37,453 nucleotides of DNA from contig JBKCXU010000074.1 of NCBI GenBank assembly GCA_046316025.1, positions 1 to 37,453 on the forward strand. Reading direction: 5' to 3'. This document shows positions 31,647 through 37,453 of this stretch, piece after piece (the stretch's first letter is position 1; each line of letters opens with the position of its first letter). Origin of the DNA: JAJTHJ01 sp046316025. GTDB taxonomy: Bacteria; Pseudomonadota; Gammaproteobacteria; Burkholderiales; Burkholderiaceae_F. The position numbers were made by a program, and so were the translations under genes. A model generated the notes under the pieces. It was not told where the DNA came from and ran no database searches. It was given only the letters and a program-made list of their open reading frames with translations.

Positions 31647-32318
31647 TTACCTTTTGGCGCGCGGTAAGCGCGCACCGGCCCACAGGCGGAAGCCGCCGGC
31701 AAAGGCGTTGTCGTTGTCGCCGGCGCGGCAGCGCGGCGGCAGCGTCTTCAACAGTCGCGCGTTGCCGCCGCCGAGCACGACCTCGTCGGGCAGGAAGGCG
31801 GCGGTCAGGCGAGCCACCACGTCGTCGAGGCGCGCGCGCCACTTGCGCTTGCCGTAGCGCTTGAGCGCCGCGTCGCCGACGTGCGTCTCGAACGTGGCGC
31901 GCCGGTACGGCAGATGGCCGAGTTCCATCGGCACCAGCACGCCATCGACGATCAGCGTGCTGCCCATGCCGGTGCCCAGGCCGAGGAACAGCATCTTGCC
32001 GCCGCGGTAGCTGCCGAGCGCCTGCATCGCGGCGTCGTTGACGATGCGCACCGGCTTGCCGAAGGCGCGCGCGAAGTCGAAGCCGACCCAGCCGCGGCCG
32101 AGGTTGGGCGGCTCGCCGGCCGGTTGGTCGTGCACCACCGGGCCGGGATAGCCGATCGAGATCGCGTCGTACTCCCAGCCGCGCGCGGCGCGCTTGACGC
32201 CGGCGACTAACTGACGCGGCGTCAGTTGCGGCCCCGAGTCGAAGCGGCGCCGCTCGGTGGCGCCCGTGACGAGCAGCTTGACGCCGGTGCCGCCGATGTC
32301 GATGACGAGAACTTTCAT
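31647..32318 (-). CDS. ppgK: Polyphosphate glucokinase-like ROK-family kinase
   Basis: A 223-residue ROK/hexokinase-fold kinase. ATP/polyP loop DIGGTGVK (7-14), catalytic Asp95 in VNDAAMQALG, LGLGTGMGSTLIVDG (112-126) and ELGHLPYR (132-139) match the short polyphosphate-glucokinase group, which phosphorylates glucose with polyphosphate and/or ATP. The ROK zinc motif (CxCGxxGC) is absent, as in that group. ATG 32318 is chosen since the upstream extension to 32372 is unlike the family. Location beside pgm places its product, glucose 6-phosphate, directly upstream of glycogen synthesis. Donor preference cannot be read from sequence. Confidence 0.8.
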   Translation of the reverse strand: MKVLVIDIGGTGVKLLVTGATERRRFDSGPQLTPRQLVAGVKRAARGWEYDAISIGYPGPVVHDQPAGEPPNLGRGWVGFDFARAFGKPVRIVNDAAMQALGSYRGGKMLFLGLGTGMGSTLIVDGVLVPMELGHLPYRRATFETHVGDAALKRYGKRKWRARLDDVVARLTAAFLPDEVVLGGGNARLLKTLPPRCRAGDNDNAFAGGFRLWAGARLPRAKR

Positions 32319-32343
32319 TTTGCTCGGAGTGCAGTGCCGCCGG

Positions 32344-32400
32344 TCGTGTCGGGTCTTCTCCCTCCCCTTCAAGGGGAGGGGCGGGGTGGGGATGGGTTGT
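32344..32400. repeat. Left arm of a long imperfect inverted repeat (GGGTGGGGATGGGTTGT)
   Basis: It contains a CTCCCCTT/AAGGGGAG hairpin and then GGGTGGGGATGGGTTGT. The reverse complement of 32569-32612 reads nearly the same (GGGTGGGGGATGGGTTGT plus a similar hairpin), so the two arms bracket the 136-bp repeat. Confidence 0.65.
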
Positions 32401-32431
32401 ACGGTACACGCGTGTTGCGAGGCTGAACCTC

Positions 32432-32567
32432 ATTCCACTTCCAGACCAAGCGGACAATTTCGTCGTTCCCGCGGAAGCGGGAACCCAGCCGGTCTCGCTG
32501 CGAAGTTGGATTTCCGCTTGCGCGGGAATGACGTGCCTTTGTTGTCGGATTGAAGTGGAAATGGAAT
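32432..32567. repeat. 136-bp repeat (MITE-like), copy B
   Basis: Same length and orientation as 27567-27702, with four differences seen by eye. The ATTCC...GGAAT ends are inverted and the dRS3-like pair at 32461-32533 is in the centre. It lies in the gap between pgm and the glucokinase gene and is nested between the arms of another inverted repeat. Confidence 0.88.
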
Positions 32568-32568
32568 C

Positions 32569-32612
32569 ACAACCCATCCCCCACCCAACCACCCCCGTGA
32601 AGGGGGCGGAGC
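32569..32612. repeat. Right arm of the long imperfect inverted repeat
   Basis: It begins ACAACCCATCCCCCACCC, the inverse of 32383-32400 with one extra base, and continues through a CCCCC-rich hairpin to the end of pgm. Confidence 0.65.
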
Positions 32613-32619
32613 AACCCGA

Positions 32620-34269
32620 TCATGCGTCGGCCGCCAGCGCCTTGCCGACGATCTGCTGCGCTTCCTCGACGATGGCTTGCAGGTGCGCCTCGTCGCGGAA
32701 GCTCTCCGCGTAGATCTTGTACAGGTTCTCGGTGCCCGAGGGCCGTGCGGCAAACCAGCCGTGGGCGGCGACGACCTTCAAGCCGCCGATGGCGGCGCCG
32801 TTGCCGGGTGCGGCGGTCAGTTTGTCGGCGATCGGCTCGCCGGCCAGCTCGCTTGCGGTGACGGCCGCGGGCGACAGCTTGCCCAGGCGCGCTTTCTCGT
32901 CCGGCGTGGCGGCGGCGTCGATCCGCGTGTAGCGCGGTGCGCCGAAGCGTGCCTCCAACGCACGGTAATGCTCGCCGGGGTCGCGTCCGGTGACGGCGGT
33001 GATTTCCGCGGCCAGCAGCGCGAGCAGCGGGCCGTCCTTGTCAGTGGTCCATACGGTGCCGTCGCGCCGCAGAAAGCTCGCGCCGGCGCTTTCTTCGCCA
33101 CCGAAGCAGACGCTGCCGTCGAAGAGGCCCGGCGCAAACCACTTGAATCCCACCGGCACTTCGAGCAGCCGGCGGCCATGCGCGGCAACCACTCGGTCGA
33201 TCATGCTGCTCGACACCAGTGTCTTGCCGATGGCGGCCTGCGGCGACCAGCCGGGCCGGTGCTGCACCAGATAGTCGATCGCCACCGCCAGATAGTGGTT
33301 CGGGTTCATCAAGCCGACCGAGGGCACGACGATCCCATGCCGGTCGGCGTCCGGGTCGTTGCCAAAGGCGACCCGGTAGTCGTCCTTCAGCGCCACCAAC
33401 CCCGCCATCGCGTAGGGGCTGGAGCAATCCATCCTGATCTTGCCGTCGTGATCGACGCGCATGAACGCAAAGGTCGGGTCCACGCGCGGGTTGACCACCG
33501 CGATGTCCAGCCCGTAGGCGGCGTTGATGCGCTCCCAGTAATGCACCGCAGCGCCGCCCAGCGGATCGACCGCGAGCTTCAGGCCCGCGCCGCGGATGGC
33601 ATCCATGTCCAGCACGTTGCGCAGGTCGTCCACGTAGGGGCCGATGTAGTCCTGCGCGTGCGTGGTGGCGGCGTGGCGCGCGGCCTCGTAAGCGATGCGG
33701 CGCACGCCGGCGTTGCCCGCGCGCAGCAACTCGTTGGCGCGGTCTTGAATGGCGCGCGTCACGTCGGTGTCGGCCGGCCCGCCGTTGGGCGGGTTGTACT
33801 TGAAGCCGCCGTCTTCCGGCGGGTTGTGCGAGGGCGTGATGAGTATCCCGTCGGCCAGCCCCGTGGCCTTGCCGCGGTTGGCGACCAGGATCGCGCGCGA
33901 CACGACTGGTGTGGGCGTGAAGCCGTCGTTTTCCTGGATGAACGTCGTCACCCCGTTGGCGGCCAGCACTTCGAGCGCGGTGCGTTGCGCCGGCGCGGAC
34001 AGCGCATGCGTGTCCGCGCCCATGAAGAGCGGCCCGTCGATGCTGCGCGCGGCGCGGTAGTCGCAGATTGCCTGCGCGATCGCGGCGATGTGCGCATCGG
34101 TGAACGAACCCGCCAATGCCGACCCGCGATGCCCGCTGGTGCCGAAGGCGACCCGCTGCGCGGGGTCGTCCATGTCGGGTCGCCGCGCGTAGTAGGCGCG
34201 TTCGAGCCCGGCGGGGTCGATCAGCAGCGCAGCGGGCGCCGGCTGGCCGGCGAGGGGGGAAAGCGGCAT
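32620..34269 (-). CDS. pgm: Phosphoglucomutase, alpha-D-glucose-specific
   Basis: A 549-residue alpha-D-phosphohexomutase interconverting glucose 1-phosphate and glucose 6-phosphate. The four domains carry FGTSGHRG near the N-terminus, the phosphoserine loop TPSHNPPEDGGFKYNPPNGG, the metal loop GNDPDADRHG, the sugar loop CFGGEESAGASF and the phosphate-binding ARPSGTENLYKIYAES. Length is close to E. coli Pgm (546). ATG 34269 is preferred; a TTG at 34293 overlaps the fabI stop. It links polyphosphate-dependent glucose phosphorylation with ADP-glucose and glycogen synthesis. Confidence 0.95.
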   Translation of the reverse strand: MPLSPLAGQPAPAALLIDPAGLERAYYARRPDMDDPAQRVAFGTSGHRGSALAGSFTDAHIAAIAQAICDYRAARSIDGPLFMGADTHALSAPAQRTALEVLAANGVTTFIQENDGFTPTPVVSRAILVANRGKATGLADGILITPSHNPPEDGGFKYNPPNGGPADTDVTRAIQDRANELLRAGNAGVRRIAYEAARHAATTHAQDYIGPYVDDLRNVLDMDAIRGAGLKLAVDPLGGAAVHYWERINAAYGLDIAVVNPRVDPTFAFMRVDHDGKIRMDCSSPYAMAGLVALKDDYRVAFGNDPDADRHGIVVPSVGLMNPNHYLAVAIDYLVQHRPGWSPQAAIGKTLVSSSMIDRVVAAHGRRLLEVPVGFKWFAPGLFDGSVCFGGEESAGASFLRRDGTVWTTDKDGPLLALLAAEITAVTGRDPGEHYRALEARFGAPRYTRIDAAATPDEKARLGKLSPAAVTASELAGEPIADKLTAAPGNGAAIGGLKVVAAHGWFAARPSGTENLYKIYAESFRDEAHLQAIVEEAQQIVGKALAADA

Positions 34270-34289
34270 GGCATCGCCCGAGAGTGAAC

Positions 34290-35072
34290 TCAAGCGATGA
34301 TATTCACTCCGCCGTCCACGTGGATCGTCCCGCCGGTAATGCGCCGCGCGTATTGCGTGGCCAGATACGCGCAGGCGAAGCCAACGTCCATGATGTCCAC
34401 CAGCTCGCCGACCGGCGCCTTCTGCGCGGCCTCGGTGAGCAGCAGGTCGAAGTCCTTCAGGCCCGACGCGGCGCGTGTCTTGAGCGGCCCCGGCGAGATC
34501 GCATGCACGCGGATTTTCTGCGGGCCGAGTTCATACGCGAGGTAGCGGCAGCAAGCCTCCAGCGCCGCTTTGACCGGGCCCATCACGTTGTAGTTGTTGA
34601 CCACCTTCTCGGCGCCGTAGTAGCTCATCGCGAAGAGCGTGCCGCCGTCGGTCATCAACGGCGCGGCGAGCCGCGCCATGCGCACGAACGAGTGGCAGGA
34701 CACGTCCATCGAGCGCGCGAAGCCCGCGGCAGAGCAATTGAGCAAGCCGCCTTGCAGATCGTCCTTCGGCGCCCAGGCGATCGAATGCACGGCGATGTCG
34801 AGCCGCCCCCACTCGCGCGCGATGCGCTCGAAGAGGGCTTCTTCCTGGCCCGGCTGCTCGACGTCGAGCGGCGCGAGGATGGGCGCGTCGATCTCGCGCG
34901 CCAGCGGCTCGACCCACTTGAGCGCCTTGTCGTTGAGATAAGTGAGCGCGATCTCGGCGCCGAGTTCGTGCATCGCGCGGGCGCAGCCCCAGGCGATCGA
35001 ATGCTCGTTGGCGACGCCGACGATAAGGGCTTTTTTGCCGGCGTGGGCGGGGGGGCGGGGGGTGTGGGTCAT
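34290..35072 (-). CDS. fabI: Enoyl-[acyl-carrier-protein] reductase (NADH)
   Basis: A 260-residue SDR-type enoyl-ACP reductase for the last step of fatty-acid elongation. NAD site: GKKALIVGVANEHSIAWG. The catalytic spacing Tyr151-x9-Tyr161-x6-Lys168 (SYYGAEKVVNNYNVMGPVK) is exactly that of FabI. C-terminal ITGGTIHVDGGVNI is typical. GGAG lies 6 bases before ATG 35072. In this cluster, next to pta-ackA, it may be a second FabI copy, which cannot be tested here. The pgm start codon lies 20 bases past its stop. Confidence 0.93.
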   Translation of the reverse strand: MTHTPRPPAHAGKKALIVGVANEHSIAWGCARAMHELGAEIALTYLNDKALKWVEPLAREIDAPILAPLDVEQPGQEEALFERIAREWGRLDIAVHSIAWAPKDDLQGGLLNCSAAGFARSMDVSCHSFVRMARLAAPLMTDGGTLFAMSYYGAEKVVNNYNVMGPVKAALEACCRYLAYELGPQKIRVHAISPGPLKTRAASGLKDFDLLLTEAAQKAPVGELVDIMDVGFACAYLATQYARRITGGTIHVDGGVNIIA

Positions 35073-35114
35073 GGCTTACTCCGTGGTTGCATGTTCGCGG
35101 CAAAGCACAAACAT

Positions 35115-35184
35115 CGTCGTGCCCGCGCAAGCGGGAACCCAGTTTTTGCGGCACCGCTGGATTCCCGCTTCCGCGGGAATGACG
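35115..35184. repeat. dRS3-like palindrome pair between ackA and fabI
   Basis: The left half GTGCCCGCGCAAGCGGGAAC and right half ATTCCC-N8-GGGAAT have inverted outer ends (CGTCGTGCCCGCG against CGCGGGAATGACG). It stands alone, without the flanks of the 136-bp element. Confidence 0.85.
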
Positions 35185-35192
35185 GCAATGGT

Positions 35193-36386
35193 TTACGTCG
35201 CTGAGAGCACGCGCTGCGTATGCCGCGCGATCATCAGTTCTTCGTTGGTCGGCACGACCCACGCCGAGACGCGGCTGGCGACCGTGCAGATGCGCGGGCC
35301 GCGCGTTTCGTTGGCGGCGGCGTCGAGTTCCACGCCGAGCCAGGCCGCGTCCGCGCACACGCGCGCGCGGATCGGCGCGGCGTTCTCGCCGATGCCGGCG
35401 GTAAACACCAGCGCGTCCACGCCGCCCAGCACCGCGGCCATCGCGCCCAGCTCGCGGCGGATGCGATAGCAGTACAGGTCGAGCGCCAGCTTGGCGCGTG
35501 GCGCGTCGCTTGCCAGCAGCGTGCGCATGTCGCTGGAGATGCCCGACACACCGAGCAGCCCCGAGCCGTTGTAGAGCAGCTTTTCGATAGCGCGCGCGTC
35601 CATGCCGCGCTGATCCATCAGGTACAGCACCACGCCGGGGTCGAGGCTGCCGCTGCGCGTGCCCATCATCAGCCCATCGACGGCGGTAAAGCCCATCGAA
35701 CTCGCCACGCTGCGACCGCCTTCGAGTGCGCATAGGCTGGCGCCGTTGCCCAGGTGCAGCACGACCGTGCGGCCGGCCGCGGCGCGCGCATCGACCTGCG
35801 GCAGCACCGAGGCGATGTATTCGTAGGACAGGCCGTGAAAGCCGTAGCGGCGCACGCCTTCTTCGTACATCGCGTAGGGCAGGCCGAACATCTGCGCGAC
35901 TTCGGGGTTGCTGCGGTGAAACGAGGTGTCGAAGCAGGCCACCTGCGGCAGTTGCGGCGCGCGCTCGGCGATCAGCTTGATCGGCGAAAGGTTGTGCGGC
36001 TGGTGCAGGGGTGCGAGCGGGATGTACTTCTCCAGCGTGGCCAACACATCGGCGTTCACGCGCACCGGCTGCGTGTAATCCAGCCCACCATGCACGACGC
36101 GGTGGCCGACGCCGGCGATCGTGATGTCCGCATGCTCGGCGCGCAGATGGGCAAACAGATGATCGAGCGCGCCGGCGTGGCCGAGTTGCGTGCCTTCGCC
36201 CCAGGAATGCTCGGCGCGCAGCGTGCCGTCGGCGGACTTGGCGACAAAGCGCGGTGCGGTGTAGAGGCCCTCCACCTGGCCGCGCACTTCAAGGTCGAGC
36301 GCGCCGTTGCGCTCGACGTAGAGGGAGAACTTCAGGCTGGAGGAACCGGCGTTGAGGACGGCCAGGGCGGTGGGCATGGTGGTCAT
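35193..36386 (-). CDS. ackA: Acetate kinase
   Basis: A 397-residue ASKHA-fold kinase interconverting acetyl phosphate and ADP with acetate and ATP. Signature 1 LNAGSSSLKFSL lies at the N-terminus. GVGHRVVHGG, ACFDTSFHRSNP, RYGFHGLSYEYI and HLGNGASLCALEGGRSVASSMGFT follow, with FTAGIGENAAPIR near the C-terminus. ATG 36386 is used; ATG 36377 is also possible. Its partner pta is upstream, separated by a 169-base gap containing an inverted-repeat element, so the two may not be tightly coupled. Confidence 0.95.
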   Translation of the reverse strand: MTTMPTALAVLNAGSSSLKFSLYVERNGALDLEVRGQVEGLYTAPRFVAKSADGTLRAEHSWGEGTQLGHAGALDHLFAHLRAEHADITIAGVGHRVVHGGLDYTQPVRVNADVLATLEKYIPLAPLHQPHNLSPIKLIAERAPQLPQVACFDTSFHRSNPEVAQMFGLPYAMYEEGVRRYGFHGLSYEYIASVLPQVDARAAAGRTVVLHLGNGASLCALEGGRSVASSMGFTAVDGLMMGTRSGSLDPGVVLYLMDQRGMDARAIEKLLYNGSGLLGVSGISSDMRTLLASDAPRAKLALDLYCYRIRRELGAMAAVLGGVDALVFTAGIGENAAPIRARVCADAAWLGVELDAAANETRGPRICTVASRVSAWVVPTNEELMIARHTQRVLSAT

Positions 36387-36438
36387 TCCAGGACGAACGG
36401 CAACGACGTGCTCCGATGCTTACCGTTTGCAAAGGGTC

Positions 36439-36530
36439 TTCCCTCACCCGGCCGCTCCGCGGCCACCCTCCCCCGGAGGGGGAGGGTTGAAAGCCCCTCT
36501 CCCCCCGGGAGAGGGGTTGGGGTGAGGGAA
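36439..36530. repeat. 92-bp inverted-repeat element between pta and ackA
   Basis: The outer ends TTCCCTCACCC and GGGTGAGGGAA are exact inverses. Inside are three small hairpins (GGCCGCTCCGCGGCC, CCCTCCCCCGGAGGGGGAGGG-like, CCCTCTCCCCCCGGGAGAGGG-like). It looks like a common dispersed intergenic repeat and could act as a transcription attenuator. Confidence 0.8.
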
Positions 36531-36555
36531 GAACGCTGGCAGCACATCGCCGCGT

Positions 36556-37453
36556 CTACACGGCAACGACCTTCGCCGCCGCCCGCCGCGCCGCCGCCAC
36601 CAGCTTCAACACCGCCGTGGACGCCAGCCGCGTGCGCACGCTGTCGGCGCGGCTGGTGAGCACGATGGGCACGCGGGCGCCCAACACGATGCCGGCGCTG
36701 TCGGCACCCGCCAAGTACTGCAACTGCTTGGCGACCATGTTGCCGGCTTCAAGGTCCGGCACCAGCAGGATGTCCGCGCGCCCCGCCACGGGAGAGACGA
36801 TCTTCTTGGTCTTGGCGGCCTTCTCGCTCACCGCGTTGTCGAAGGCGAGCGGGCCGTCGATCAGCCCGCCGGTAATCTGTCCGCGGTCGGCCATCTTGCA
36901 CAGCATCGCCGCATCCACCGTGGCCTGCATGTCGGGGTTGACGGTTTCCACTGCGGCCAGCACGGCGATCTTCGGCAACTCGATGCCGAGCACCAGCGCC
37001 AGGTCGATCGCGTTTTGCGCGATGTCGGCCTTGGTGCGCGCGTCGGGCGCGATGTTGATCGCGGCATCGGTCACCAGCAGCAGGCGCGGGTAGCTCGGCA
37101 CATCCATGATGAACACGTGGCTCACGCGCCGCGCGGTGCGCAGGCCCGTGTCGCGCGCGACCACGGCGCTCATCAGCTCGTCGGTGTGCAGGCTGCCCTT
37201 CATCAGCGCCTCGACCTCGCCGCTGCGCGCCATCGCCACCGCGCGCATGGCGGCGGCGTGGCTGTGCTCGACATCGACAATGGCGGCACCGGCCAGATCG
37301 ATCTTCTCCGCGCGCGCGACCGCCGCGATCTTGGCCGCCGGCCCGACCAGCACCGGCACGATCAGCCCGCGCCGCGCCGCCTCGATCGGCCCGGCCAGCG
37401 AATCGGCATCGCAGGGGTGGACGATGGCGGTCTTCACCGGCGGCACGTCCGCG
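36556..37453 (-). CDS. pta: Phosphate acetyl/butyryltransferase family protein (Pta), 5' end outside window
   Basis: At least 296 residues of a phosphotransacetylase-fold enzyme, which makes acetyl phosphate from acetyl-CoA. Motifs: PPVKTAIVHPCDADSLAGPIEAA, LMKGSLHTDELMSAVV, RRVSHVFIMDVPSYPRLLLVTDAAINIAP, NPDMQATVDAAMLCKMADRGQITGGLIDGPLAFDNAVS and the C-terminal GNMVAKQLQYLAGADSAGIVLGA. The frame stays open to the edge (Ala-Asp before GTG 37446), so the true start is outside. It could be a ~310-residue enzyme or the C-terminal part of the enoyl-CoA hydratase/phosphate acetyltransferase fusion. It is followed by ackA. Confidence 0.88.
   Translation of the reverse strand, partial: ADVPPVKTAIVHPCDADSLAGPIEAARRGLIVPVLVGPAAKIAAVARAEKIDLAGAAIVDVEHSHAAAMRAVAMARSGEVEALMKGSLHTDELMSAVVARDTGLRTARRVSHVFIMDVPSYPRLLLVTDAAINIAPDARTKADIAQNAIDLALVLGIELPKIAVLAAVETVNPDMQATVDAAMLCKMADRGQITGGLIDGPLAFDNAVSEKAAKTKKIVSPVAGRADILLVPDLEAGNMVAKQLQYLAGADSAGIVLGARVPIVLTSRADSVRTRLASTAVLKLVAAARRAAAKVVAV

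Noticed and set aside
25508..35184. CRISPR-like interpretation of the dispersed ATTCCC-N8-GGGAAT repeats
   Set aside because: Copies are kilobases apart, each is a self-palindromic pair, there are no regular spacers and no cas genes.

Overview
The window is high-GC, gene-dense bacterial chromosome. Gene content and protein style point to a betaproteobacterium: a MenA-type prenyltransferase, a YeeE/rhodanese pair, paired DUF3300/DUF2950 proteins, a class I PPK2, a DUF3302 (YiaW)/YiaV pair, an HAE1 efflux operon, and a pta-ackA-fabI-pgm cluster. dRS3-like ATTCCC-N8-GGGAAT palindromes add to this. No rRNA, tRNA or CRISPR array was seen. The genus is not resolved.

Layout. 1-1742: the first codons of an IS110-type transposase at the left edge, a REP-associated tyrosine transposase, a VOC-fold protein and a HicA-like protein without HicB. 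1811-5414: menA, then divergently a periplasmic rhodanese, a YeeE/YedE thiosulfate-type transporter and a small membrane protein. 5414-7732 (minus): an RRM-like RNA-binding protein, a protein of unknown function, a DUF302 protein, a membrane-anchored protein, an antitoxin-like protein and the decayed first codons of its ParE toxin. 7800-13788: glgA, a ClpX-like ATPase without zinc domain, DUF3300, DUF2950 and ppk2. 13789-16991: a repeat-rich strip holding a small membrane protein, an orphan HigA-type antitoxin, an NTF2-like protein and a patatin lipoprotein. 16992-27048: a VIT/CCC1-like protein, YiaW/YiaV plus an outer-membrane factor, then a complete RND tripartite pump. 27088-29385 (minus): an orphan HTH antitoxin, a DUF1214 gene fragment, a 136-bp repeat, and an unusual two-gene unit with a C39/papain-like peptidase. 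29719-37453 (minus): a long run reading pta, ackA, fabI, pgm, polyphosphate glucokinase, a 2TM ion channel with RCK domain, and a broken SulP transporter.

How the genes fit together. Glycogen synthase, phosphoglucomutase, polyphosphate glucokinase, PPK2 and Pta-AckA form a reserve-carbon/polyphosphate/acetyl-phosphate theme spread over the window. The two pump clusters form an envelope-export theme.

Most notable observations: (i) a dRS3-like repeat pair sits inside the coding sequence for the N-terminus of the OprM-type lipoprotein; (ii) the SulP gene has an amber codon at position 19 and an apparent in-frame loss of about 180 residues; (iii) a ParE toxin is reduced to about 17 codons beside its antitoxin, and three other toxin-antitoxin halves are orphans; (iv) a C39-like peptidase is translationally coupled to a stand-alone copy of its own C-terminal domain; (v) a ClpX paralogue has altered pore and ClpP-contact loops; (vi) a GAAAAC...GTTTTC repeat brackets small genes like cassettes.
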